From positions 27,192,001-27,256,000 of the forward strand of contig JBAIAC010000051.1 in NCBI GenBank assembly GCA_037349315.1: 64,000 nucleotides of DNA, written 5' to 3'. The stretch comes from Chelydra serpentina (Eukaryota > Chordata > Testudines > Chelydridae). This document shows, piece by piece, positions 24,378 to 34,652 of this stretch; within the stretch, counting starts at the first letter, position 1, and each line of letters opens with the position of its first letter. The position numbers and the translations under genes were made by a program. The notes under the pieces are model-generated. The model was not told the origin of the DNA, did not search any database, and saw nothing but the letters and a program-made list of their open reading frames with translations.

Positions 24378-24939
24378 TCTTGTTTTTTGGTTCACCGATG
24401 TTTCCCTGAGTGTTTTAAATGGGACCGTTTGTATCTCTGGGTAGTGGTTAACATGGTTTTTAAGTGCAGAGAATGGGAGCACAAACGAGGGTGCAGACAG
24501 GTTAACTGCTGAAGTGACAAGCACAGTACACATTGCATGCATTAAGCACACCTTTCCTTCGTTGTGCTGGTTTCTACATTCTAAACGTGGGGTTGGGGGT
24601 TGGGTGGTGCACTGTATGTTTGGGGAGGGTGGTCACTGATCTTTTGCGGCTGACAGTAGCCTGCTGGATAGATCAATGCACTGTGTGATCCGTTGGCGAT
24701 ACTCAATACGTACAAGGCACATAGACACCACCACACACACATGGGATTAGGAGAGGTTGATGGTCCCTTTAAGCAAGCAGAACACCTCTTGGCACTGCGC
24801 TTTGGGCAGGATCAACAGCTTCCCCTTTGAAGGGAAGTGTCCCCCAACCAAACCGCCCCCCAACCGCCGTATGCCTACACGGTGATAATCATTACCCAAG
24901 AAGAAGTACAGGAACAGGTTCAAACAAAAAAATCTTTCC

Positions 24940-24945
24940 TTTATT
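24940..24945 (-). terminator. Polyadenylation signal of the Harbinger nuclease gene
   Basis: AATAAA on the minus strand, about 235 bases beyond the nuclease stop codon. It faces the plus-strand signal across about 560 bases. Confidence 0.6.
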
Positions 24946-25180
24946 GTGACTTTACAGCGTTGATCCAAGGAGGGGGAAGGCGGTTGGTAATGGGAGGATG
25001 GGCAACGGGACATGTGTAAAGGGACAGGGGAAGGTCCAGTATCTGTTTACGGAAGTGTAGCAGTCACTGGTTAACCCGCTCTGTCTGGAAGCGAGCTTTC
25101 AAAGCTTCCCGGATGCGGACCGCCTCCCGCTGTGATCTTCGAATGGCTCTGGTGTCTGGCTGAGCGTAATCTGCTGATAG

Positions 25181-26353
25181 TCAATTTGCCTCAACCTCCC
25201 AGCCCTGCATAAATGTCTCCCCCTTGATCTCACAGAGATTGTGGAGCACACAGCACGCCGCAATCACAATGGGGATATTTTTAGGGCTGAGGTCGGAGCG
25301 AGTAAGTAAGCTTCGCCATCTTGCTTTGAGACGGCCAAAGGCACACTCCACCACCATTCTGCACTTGCTCAGGCGGTAATTAAAGAGCTCCTTTTCAGTG
25401 TCCAGGGCTCCCGTGTATGGCTTCATGAGCCATGGCATTAGCGGGTAGGCAGGGTCCCCCAGGATCACTGTTGGCATCTCCACCTCCCCAACAGTGATTT
25501 TGTGGTCGGGGAAATAAACCCCCTGTTGCAGGCGTCTAAACAGACCAGAGTTCTTGAAAACACGAGCATCATGAACCTTTCCTGGCCACCCAACATTGAT
25601 GTTTGTAAAACGTCCTTTGTGGTCCACTAGTGCTTGCAGAACCATAGAAAAATAGCCCTTTCGGTTAATATACTGGCCGCCCTGGTGCTCCGGTCCCAGG
25701 ATAGGGATGTGTGTCCCATCTATGGCCCCACCGCAGTTTGGGAATCCCATTGCAGCGAAGCCATCTATGATCCCCTGCACGTCTCCCAGGGTCACTACTT
25801 TGTGGAGCAGCAGGTCAACGATTGCACGGGCTACCTGCATCACAGCAACCCCCACGGTAGACTTGCCCACTCCAAATTGGTTCGCTACTGACCGGTAGCT
25901 GTCAGGGGTTGCAAGCTTCCACAGGGCTATGGCCACTCGCTTCTGGATAGTGAGGGCAGCTCGCATCCGGGTGTCCTGGCGCTTCAGGGCAGGGGACAGC
26001 AACTCACAAAGTTCCATAAAAGTGCACTTACGCATCCGAAAGTTTCGCAGCCACTGGGACTCATCCCATACCTGCAGCACTATGCGGTCCCACCAGTCAG
26101 TGCTTGTTTCCCTTGCCCAGCATCGCCGTTCCACGGGATCAACATGACCCATTGCCACCATGATGTCTAGGGTCCGGGGTCCAGCGCTTTGCAAGAGATC
26201 AATGCCCCTTTCACAGTTTAAGTACTCCCGGAGATTACGTTGTCTCCTCTCCCGATTTCTCTGCATCAGAGTCTGGAAAAGGTGCGCTATAAGGCGCGAG
26301 TTGTTGGCTACGGACAGAACATCTGCGATAATCGCGGAGGGCTCCATGCTCAC
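25181..26353 (-). CDS. Harbinger DDE nuclease (HARBI1-like transposase)
   Basis: A 390-residue uninterrupted frame of the DDE_Tnp_4 superfamily, which cuts the transposon ends and joins them to target DNA in the nucleus. Visible features: a helix-turn-helix-like segment at about 152-172 (SYRSVANQFGVGKSTVGVAV); first catalytic Asp at 212 in GGAIDGTHI; a HDAR motif at 261-264; second Asp at 300 in ILGDPAYP; catalytic Glu at 336 in RMVVECAFGRLKARWR. The triad is therefore complete and the length is normal for the family. Met1 and Met3 are both possible starts; Met1 is used. The gene lies inside the transposon ends and is convergent with the Myb-like gene. It is a transposon gene, not the single-copy domesticated vertebrate HARBI1. 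Confidence 0.92.
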   Translation of the reverse strand: MSMEPSAIIADVLSVANNSRLIAHLFQTLMQRNRERRQRNLREYLNCERGIDLLQSAGPRTLDIMVAMGHVDPVERRCWARETSTDWWDRIVLQVWDESQWLRNFRMRKCTFMELCELLSPALKRQDTRMRAALTIQKRVAIALWKLATPDSYRSVANQFGVGKSTVGVAVMQVARAIVDLLLHKVVTLGDVQGIIDGFAAMGFPNCGGAIDGTHIPILGPEHQGGQYINRKGYFSMVLQALVDHKGRFTNINVGWPGKVHDARVFKNSGLFRRLQQGVYFPDHKITVGEVEMPTVILGDPAYPLMPWLMKPYTGALDTEKELFNYRLSKCRMVVECAFGRLKARWRSLLTRSDLSPKNIPIVIAACCVLHNLCEIKGETFMQGWEVEAN

Positions 26354-26900
26354 TGTCCAGTGGCGTCCGAGCTATCAGCCACAGGAAAAGGGCGCGAATT
26401 CATTCCCCGCCGGCGCTTTCACGTAGGGAAGGCGGAAGTGTGGGTCGAGTGACGAAATGTACGTATACCGACCCTTGACACAATTTCGTTCCCACAAGGC
26501 ACTGGGGGCTACACCCAGAATTCCAGTGGGCAGGCGGGACTGCGGGAACTGTGGGATAGCTACCCACAGTGCAACGCTTGCAATGTCGACGCTTGCCCCC
26601 CTACTGTGGACTCGGACATTCGAATAAACATCCCTGGTGTGGATTCGAACAATCGACCTGGAAATATCGGGTTCACAAGTTCGGTTTCACAGAAATCGAA
26701 CTAGTACCGTAGTGTAGACATACCCTTAGGGACCACCATAGCATGGGACTGCGTCCCTGACCATCTTGGCTAGCAGCCATTAATGGACCTAGCTTCCATG
26801 AACTTATCTAATTCTTTCTGGAACAGTTATATTTTTGGCCATCACAACATCCTCTGGCAACGAGTTCCACAGATAGACTGTGGCTTGTGTGAAGTACTTC

Positions 26901-27755
26901 TGTAGCGAGGGGGCGTAGCCTCCCTAAGATGCAGACGTGGAGGGAACTCCACAAGCCACCTGGTGGGCGGAGCCAGGAGGGCCATGCCCAACACACCGGA
27001 AGCAGAGAGGCGGAACAGGAAGAGGATGTATAAAAGGTTGGCCCAGCAGCTCAGTTAGGAGGGAGCTGCTGAAGGAGACAGATGCTTCTTTCCTGCTGCT
27101 GGAGTGGGATGCCATGGAGAACTGCTGCTGCCCTGGAGACCAACCTGAACTTCCAAAGAGTCCTGCAACTCGGGCCTCTGAGGAGCTGCTACCCTTGACA
27201 GAGTATCCCGGAGAGACAGAGGATGACCCCTGGATGCAGGTACACCTGAGTGGGGGAGTAGGAAGCAGCTCTTGGAAACAAGGCAACAATCTGGTTGAGA
27301 GATGGCCTGAAACAAGGTTAGCATGTTGAGGGCGGATCCCCACTGACCCAGATCCACCACAGATCACTCCGCTCCACCTCCTTAGGCCAGGATGCCTACA
27401 CGCCTCTGGCATCCATACTGGAGCCCCATGAACTGTGCATGGTGCTCACCCCTGCCAGAGCCCCATGGACTGGGCTGATGCTACAGCTCGGCCTGACTGC
27501 AGGCCAGAGCCTTGACTGTTTGCTGTCCCACCCTGCTTAACAGCTGGGTGAATAAACTGCTACAGCTCTGCCTGGTTGCAGGCCGGGGCCAAGACTGTTT
27601 ACGGCCCTGCCCCACTTGAAGGTTGGGGCCCATTGAGAACCGCTAATTCCCCCCCTTGTTTTTCTTTGTGTGGAGAAGACTCTAGCAGACCAAACTGCAA
27701 GGAGGCATGGCCTCCCTCAGACATGGACATGGAGGGCTAGCCGCGCCACCTTACA
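26901..27755 (+). mobile_element. Solo LTR, family 1, copy 1
   Basis: An 855-bp block beginning TGTAGCGAGG and ending CCACCTTACA, flanked by a perfect 5-bp duplication acttc (26896-26900 and 27756-27760) within the old CR1. It has a TATA box tataaaa at 27029-27035 and AATAAA at 27551-27556. A motif of the type 'tggcctccct' plus 'gacatggaggg' appears near both ends. No internal retroelement sequence adjoins it, so it is a solo LTR formed by recombination. The relative at 42477-43484 shares the promoter region. Open frames inside are incidental. Confidence 0.9.
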
Positions 27756-30109
27756 ACTTCCATATATTAGTTTTAAATCTGCTGCCTATTATGGATGACC
27801 CCTGGTCCTTGTGTTATGTGAAGGGATGAATAACACTTCCATATTCACTTTTTCCACACCATTCATTATTTTATAGATCTCTATCATATCTTCCATTAGT
27901 CATCTCTTTTCTAAGATGAACAGTCCCAGTTTTATTAATCTCTCCTCATGCAGAAACTATTCCATTTCCCTACCAATTTTTGATGCCCGTCTCCGTACGT
28001 TTTCCAATTCCAATATATCTTTTTTGAGATGAGGCGACCATATCTGCACATAGTATTCAAGATGTGGGTGTACCATGGATTTATATAGAGGCCACATGAT
28101 ATTTTCTGTCACATTTTCTATCCCTTTCCTAATGGTTCCTAACATTCTGTTAGCTTTTTTGATTGCCCACTAAGCAGATGTTTTCAGAGAACTATCCACA
28201 ATGACTCAACGATCTCTTTCTTGAGTAACAGAAAGTAACAGCTAATTTAGACCCCATCATTTTATATGTATAGTTGGGATTATGTTTTCCAATGTGCATA
28301 ACTTTGCATTTATCAACATTGAATTTCATCTCCCATTTTGTTATCCAGTCACCCAATTTTGTGAGATCCCTTTGTAACTCTTTGTAGTCAACTTTTGACT
28401 TAACTATCTTGAGTAATTTTATATCATCTGCAAATTTTGCCACCTCATTGTTTACACCTTATTCCAGATCATGTATGAATATGTTGAACAGTATAGATAC
28501 TTGGGGGGCCCTGCTATTTATGTCACTCCATGGTAAAAACTGATCATTTATTCCTACCCTTTGTTTCCTATCTTTTACTGTAAATGAGAGGACCTTCCCT
28601 CTTATCCCATGACTGCTTACTTTGCTTAAGAGCCGTTAGTGTGGGATCTTGTCAAAGGCTTTCTGAAAGTCCAAGTACACTATATCCACTGGATCACTCT
28701 CATCCACATGCTTGTTGACACCTCAGAGAATTCTAATAGATTGGTGAGGTATGATTTTCCTCTACAAAAGCTGTGTTGGCTCTTCCCCAACATATTGTGT
28801 TCATCAATGTATCTGATAAATCTGTTCTTTACTATAGTTTCAACCAATTTGCCTGGTACTAAAGTTAGACTTACTGGCCTGTAATTGTCAAAATCACCTC
28901 TGGAGCCTTTTTAAAAAATTGGTGTTACATTAGCTATTTTACAATCACCTGGTACAGAGGCTGATTTAAATGATAGGTTACAGACTACAGTTAGTAGTTC
29001 TGCAATTTCATATCTGAGTTCCTTCAGAACTCTTGGGTGAATACCATCTAGTCCTGGTGATTTGTTATTGTTTAATTTGTCAATTTGTTCCAAAAGAACC
29101 TCTGCTGACACCTTAATCTGGGAGAGTTCCTCATATTTGTCACCTAAAAAGAGTGGGAATTTTCCTAATATCCTATGCAGTAAAGACTGTTGCAATTAAT
29201 TCATTTAGCTTCTCTGCAATGGCCTTTTTCTCAAGTGCTCCTTTAGCACCTTGATCGTCCAATGGCCTCACTGATTGTTTGGCAGGCTATGTGCTTCTGA
29301 TGTACTTAAACAATTTTTTTTGCTGTTAGTTTTTTGTTTCTTTTGCTAGTTGCTCTTAAGCTTCTTTTTTGGCCTCCTTAATTATACTTTTACACTTGAT
29401 TGGCCAGAGTTTATTCTCCTTTCTATTCTCCTCAGTCATATTTTACTTCCAATTTTTAAAGGATGTCTCTTTGTCTCTAACTGTCTCTTTTACTCTGCTG
29501 TTTAGCCATGCTGGCATTATTTTTGGTCCTCTTGCTGTTTTTTATTATTTGGGGAATACATTTAGTTTGAGCCTCTATTATGGTGTTGTAAAAAAGTTTC
29601 CATGCAGCTTCCAGGCATTTCATCCTTGTGACTGTTCCTTTTAATTTCCATTTAACCAGTTCCTCATTTTTGTGAAGTTCCCCTTTTTGAGGTTGAAATG
29701 CTATTGTGGTGGATTTCTTTGGTATTTCCCCCCTACAAACATGTTAAATTTAATTACATTGTGGTTGCTATTGCCAAATGGTTCAGCTATATTCACCTCT
29801 TGGACCAGATCCTGTGCTCCACTTAGATTAAATCAAGAATTGCCTCTTCCCTTGTGGGTTCCAGGACTAGCTTCTCTAAGAAGCAGTCACTTACAGTGTC
29901 GAGAAATTTTATCTCTGCATCCTGTCCTGAGGTGACATGTACCCAGTCAATATGGGATAGTTGAAATACCCCGTTATTATTGGGTTTTCTGTTTTGTAGC
30001 CTCCCTGAGCATTTCACAGACACCATCACCATCCTGGTCAGTTGTCAGTAGTATACTCCTACTATTCTACTCTTATTAGTCAAGCATGAATTGTTACATT
30101 ATCATGCTG

Positions 30110-31115
30110 TCTTTGACATCCAGTATATATCAGTCTGTTAAGTGTCTCTGAATCAAATTGGTTTTCTAATTAAACGACTCAAACACGTAACAACTTGGTC
30201 ACCTGGCTGTCCATTAGTTGCCATGACTGGGTGTGGTCGGTTTGGTATCCTTGAGTCATCTTCTTCTCATCCTGCATCTCCATCTGTAGAGTTAGCTCTG
30301 TTGATTGTTATCTCTGAGGAACAAACTGTAGATTTTGATGGTTTGTGTTGCACTCTTCCCCGTCAGTCTTGATCACATATAATCTGGGCTCTGAATTCTT
30401 TTTCTTTAGAACAGCTGGAGTTATCCATCCTTTTCCTTCATCCACTTTGACACGGATAGTCACCAGATTCTAGATCCAGCAGTGTTCAAACTGAGTGATG
30501 TCTGTTGTAAAAGTGTTCAGAAGCTCATTAGCTCTTTTATCCAATTTGGCTACTCTCATCATGTCTGGCCACGTTGAAGATAGATTCTTTTCCAAAGTTG
30601 GAACAGTGGTTCTGAGTTGTCTTCCCATCAGGAGTTATGCTGGACTAGATCCACTAGCTGCTGTTGGTGTTGATCTGTAAGCAGTGGCGTAGCCAGGTTT
30701 AGAGCACAGGGGGAGCAGAACTAAAAAAAGGCGCCGGGAGCAAAAAGCGTCAGGAGCAAAAAAAGGCACCGGGAGCAAAAAAAATGCTCCACTCTGGCTG
30801 CAGCATAGGAGCAAAAGGCATCGGGAGCAAAAAAAGGCACCAGTAGCAAAAAAAAAAGCTCCGCTCTGGCTGCAGCATAGGAGCAAAAAGCGTTGGGAGC
30901 AAAAAAAGGCGCCAGGAGCAAAAAAAAATGCTCCGCTCTATCTGGCTGCAGCGTAGGAGCAAAAGGCGTTGGAGCACAAAAAAGACGCCGCTTCTGCTCA
31001 GTGGGGGAGCGGCCTCTCCCCCTGCTCTCCCCCTGGCTACGCTACTGTCTGTAAGTCAAAAGAGCAAGGAATGGATCTTCCTGCTGTAGGATTTTCATGG
31101 AATGTGACTTCTTAG
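30110..31115 (-). pseudogene. Ty3/Gypsy integrase C-terminal fragment, minus strand
   Basis: On the minus strand, 31115-31048 and 30681-about 30150 translate in pieces to the end of a Gypsy-type integrase: the 'LALLTYRSTP' block, the 'SPA-LLMGR' block, the 'TWPDMMRVAK' block and an 'EPR-Y' block. Stops and shifts interrupt it. A hAT-like element at 30682-31047 splits it. It belongs to a different Gypsy lineage from the plus-strand remnant that starts right beside it at about 31120. Confidence 0.7.
30682..31047 (+). mobile_element. hAT-like MITE, family G, copy 1, with expanded interior
   Basis: A 366-bp element with ends cagtggcgtagccagg and rc cagtagcgtagccagg, flanked by a perfect 8-bp duplication tctgtaag (30674-30681 and 31048-31055). 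The interior is an A-rich tandem of 'gggagcaaaaa' and 'gctctggctgcagcatagga' units. The minus-strand open frames rich in Phe/Leu/Cys are its translation, not genes. Confidence 0.93.
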
Positions 31116-31119
31116 ACTG

Positions 31120-34100
31120 TGGGGGTCACTGAAACGTATAGCAGCTCTGAGCCCAGGCTCGACCAGTGGCATAAGGCCTATGTTGCCCAAGTCACTGTGG
31201 GAGGGTGCACTATGCCCGGGCGGGTGGACTCAGGGTGCTCCCAAAGTCTGATTCAATGGTCCCTGTTCGACCTTAGCACCCTCCAATATGACTGCCCCTT
31301 GAAGGTGATGTGTGTGCATGGGGATGTCCAGTTCTACCCCACGGCTTGAGTACAACTGAAGGTAGGCGATCATGAAGCAAAAATTTGGGTTGGCATAACA
31401 AAATGCCTTCCTTGGAAGGTTATAATTGGGAAATATTGGCAACAGTTCCCCTTCTTGCACCTCCCCCGATCAGGACCTCCTATTCCAGCTGAACCAATAC
31501 CCCAAAAGCTGGATGAGATATTTCCAATACTGAAACCTGACCTTTTGGAGGGCTGTACCCAAACCCAGAGGATTAGGAAGTTCCAAAGGCAACACTGAGA
31601 AGAAGGTAGGGCCTAGTTGCAGACCCATCTGGCTGGGGAGACAGAACCAGGGGAACCATCTCAGCAGATGAGCGACGCCCAATCCAAAGCGGGAGAAGCG
31701 CCTTCTGATCCAGGAGACCCTCTCCAGGAGGTTTGTCCTCCCGACATAGACTTGGCCTATTTAACCCAGACCTACGACTTCATACGTGGGCAAAAGGAAG
31801 ATGACACTTTGAGCGAGTCGTATGCCCAGATAGCAGTGATTGACAGGACAGTTACCCAGGAGGCTGAAATTGCCCAATTTTCCCATTTTGAACTTAAGAA
31901 TGATATGCTCTAGCGAGTTGACCTTGACCCGAAAACAAGGGAGACATGCTTCCAACTTCTGGTGCCCAGGAGGCCAGGAGGGAGGTTTTACGGCTGGCTC
32001 ATTCAATACCATCAGTTGGCCAAATTGGCCAGGAAAAAACATTAGTCTGCTTATTAGCTCGGTTCTTCTGGCTGGGGATCCATAAGGAGGTTGCTAATTT
32101 TGTGCGTCTTGTCCGGACTGTCAGCAGGTTGCACCAAAGAGTTCAGAGTGGGCTCCTCTAATACCCCTACCTCTAGTATGTACGCCCTTTGAGAGGACAG
32201 GGATCAATATTGTGGGGCTCCTAGAGAAAAGTCATCCACGACATCCAGAAGTGGTCCCCATGCACTCAATAACAGCATGAACTGTAGCAACAGAACTAGT
32301 ACAACTTTTTTCTCGGGTGGACTTACCTACCGAAATCCTGACCGACCAAGGGACAAATTTCATGTCCTGGTTGTTAAAGGAGGTGTGGACACTTCTCAAG
32401 GTTAAGTCTCTCAGGAACTCCATGTACCACCCCCAAACAGATGGTCTGGTGGGGAGGTTCAATCAGTAGCATAGGCAGGTCCGGAACACAGAGGGAGCGG
32501 CGCTATAAAAAGGCACCTCCCCAGATTCCCCCTGTATTCATCCGGCGGCGCCTCCGGCGGTGCTCCAGGTCTTCAGCGGCACTTCGGCGGTGGGTCCTCA
32601 CTCGCTCCAGGTCTTTGTTGGTACCCGCCACTGAAATGCCGCCGAAGACCTGGAGCGCCGCCGGGTGAGTGCAAGAAGCGGCGCTTAAAAAGAAGTGGCA
32701 CCGCTTCTGCTCACAGGGGGAGCAGCCGCTCCCCCTGCTCCCCCCTGGCTACGCTACTGGGTTCAATCAAACCTGGAAAAACATGTTTAAAACATTTGTA
32801 AACACTGACCCTCACAATTGGGACCAACTCCTGCCTTATCTTATGTTTGCAGTACGAGAGGTGCCGCAGGCCTCAACAGGGTTTTCCCCATTTGAGCTGC
32901 TTTATGGCCGGCGACCCCAAGGCATACTGGACCTTCTTTAGGAAACGTGGGAAAAGCAACCTTCCTGAGCCCAAAATGTAATTCAATATGTGTTACAAAT
33001 GTGTGAGCGACTATACCAGGTGGCCACATTTGACCGAGAGAATCTGGAACGGGCCCGACAGACTCAGGCTCACCACTCTAATAAAGGAGCCCAGGAAAAA
33101 GTCTACCAACGTAGTGATGGTGTCTTGCTATTGTTACCCAGCTCTGAGAATAAGCTCTTGGCCAAATGGCAAGGGCCCTACAAGGTCATAAGACAAATAG
33201 GGATGTGAACTATGAGATCCGTTGCCAAGATAAGAGGAGGGAAAAACAAATTTTCTGTGTAAACTTGTTAAAAGCATAGGAGGTTCTATTTATAGACTCC
33301 CGGGACCTGCCGGATGGCTTGGGACCAGAGGTGCAATCCCCAGCAGGCACTGCAGACATACCCATAGCAGAACGCCTCCCTCCTCATCTGCAATGGCAGG
33401 CCAGGAACCTTCTGGGATACTTTGATGATCTCTTCTCCTCTCAGCCGGGTCAAACTCATCTAGTGGCCCATCAAATCTGGACGAATCCGACTGCCAAGCC
33501 CGAACACAAGACCAACCGAGTTCCGAAAAGGCTCCGTGAGGCTCTAGAACAAGAGGTTCGGGCAATGCTGGAGCTGGGGGTTATTGAAGAATCCCAAAGC
33601 CCTTGGTGCAGCCCAGTGGTCCTAGTGCCCGAACCAGATGGCACCACCTGATTCTGTGTGGATTTCAGGGCCCAAATGGAGCCTCACAGTTCGATCCTTA
33701 TCCCATGCCCCAAGTTGACGAACTCTTGGATCAGCTTGGAAAGGCAAGATACATAACAACATTGGACTTAACCAAGGGGTATTGGCAAATACCCATAACA
33801 AAAGACTCCTGAGAAAAAACTGCATTTGCCATCCCTCTAGGGCTGTTCCATTTTATAACTATGCCCTTCGGATTACATGGGGCGCCAGCCACTTTCCAAC
33901 ACCTAATGGATCAGGTACTGCGTCACCATGGCAATTTGCAGGTGCCTATTTAGACAATGTCGTGATCTTCAGGGAAGATTGGTGGTCATAACAACTATGT
34001 ATGTGGTCATACCATCCGTTCTGCAGTCACTGAGAGAGGCTGGGCTCACAGCGAACCCAAAGAAATGTAAGTCTGGTATGCAAGAGACCAAATACCTTGG

Positions 34101-34495
34101 GTATCTGGTAGGGAAGGGTAGATACAGGCCCTACAAGATAAAATCGAAGCTCTAGAAAAAACTCCAGTTCCAGAAACAAGAAAACAGGTTTTGGCCTTTT
34201 TAGGCCTGGCCAGTTATTACCATTGGTTTGATCCCCCATTTTGCAGCACTAGGGGCACCATTGACAGACCTGACCAAGACGTCAGCACCAAATATGGTAC
34301 TATGGACACAGGAATGCCAGGTGGCATTTCAAAGCATAAAAGACATTTGGGGGCAGCAGCCAGTGCTCCAATGCCCAGACTTTTCCTTACCAATTTATCC
34401 TGTACACAGATGCATCCACTGTAGGCTTGGGGGCTGTACTGTCCCAGAACTTCCAAGGGACAGAAGACCCAATCCTCCAGAACACGCATAAACCA
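31120..34495 (+). pseudogene. Degraded Ty3/Gypsy pol with integrase ahead of RT (Gmr1-like order)
   Basis: Dead retrotransposon polyprotein remnant with many stops and shifts. Domain order on the plus strand: aspartic protease with D-S-G active site at 31227-31235; integrase zinc-finger region about 31960-32170; integrase core about 32290-32463 and 32760-32940; integrase C-terminal domain about 32985-33280; reverse transcriptase about 33330-34160; RNase H about 34230-34490. The usual catalytic Y-x-D-D is Y-L-D-N at 33947-33958, so a key residue is lost. Integrase passes straight into RT with no LTR or gag between them. That is unlike ordinary Ty3/Gypsy (RT before integrase) and matches the Gmr1-like group. 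A hAT-like element interrupts the integrase. No LTR was found at either end. Confidence 0.75.
32464..32759 (+). mobile_element. hAT-like MITE, family G, copy 2, inside the integrase remnant
   Basis: A 296-bp element with ends cagtagcataggcagg and rc cagtagcgtagccagg and a perfect 8-bp duplication ggttcaat (32456-32463 and 32760-32767). It lies within integrase coding sequence, which resumes immediately after it. The interior is rich in 'ggcggcg' and 'cctggagcg' words, unlike the A-rich interior of copy 1. Confidence 0.93.
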
Positions 34496-34505
34496 CTACA
34501 CTTAT

Positions 34506-34652
34506 CATAGAATCATAGGACTGGAAGGGACCTCTAGAGATCATCTAGTCATAAGAACATAAGAATGGCCATATTGGGTCACACCAAAGGTCCATCCAGC
34601 CCAGTATCCTATCGGCTGACGGTGGCGAATGCTAGGTGCCCCAGAGGGAGTT
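34506..34652 (-). repeat. Two short CR1 3' tails, minus strand
   Basis: 34506-34551 is a CR1 tail with 'tcatagaatcataggactgg'. It is followed directly by the tail of another CR1 subfamily, 'ataagaacataagaatggcc ... cccagtatcctatc'. They truncate the Gypsy remnant. Confidence 0.75.

Larger units (their letters stand above)
21367..26725. mobile_element. PIF/Harbinger DNA transposon, apparently complete
   Basis: A 5,359-bp element flanked by TTA on both sides (21364-21366 and 26726-26728), the 3-bp target preference of PIF/Harbinger elements. The ends are ggccaggtctacact and rc gggtatgtctacact, with imperfect inverted similarity continuing for about 30 bp. Subterminal sequences containing 'gctatcccacagtgc' are also inverted (about 21581 and 26547). 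It carries two convergently transcribed genes: a spliced Myb/SANT-like DNA-binding protein on plus and an uninterrupted DDE nuclease on minus. Both have polyadenylation signals between them. Both genes are open, so the copy may be recent; activity is not shown. Confidence 0.93.
21201..30070 (-). repeat. Old CR1 LINE split by Harbinger and a solo LTR
   Basis: One CR1 copy lies in three pieces: 21201-21366, 26729-26900 and 27756-about 30070. Reading the minus strand, the long piece holds decayed RT islands: the SPGLDGIHP-type start near 29050, an FADD catalytic box near 28430, and the PHLEY-type region near 28060. The 3' untranslated region is in the two left pieces. Stops and shifts make it inactive. 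Removing the two insertions restores a continuous element, which dates both insertions as younger than this CR1. Confidence 0.85.

Noticed and set aside
25181..26353. Host HARBI1 gene
   Set aside because: The frame lies inside TTA-flanked transposon ends together with its Myb-like partner, so it is a transposon gene.
30635..30977. Phe/Leu/Cys-rich membrane-like proteins on minus
   Set aside because: They are translations of the A-rich repeats inside a hAT-like MITE.
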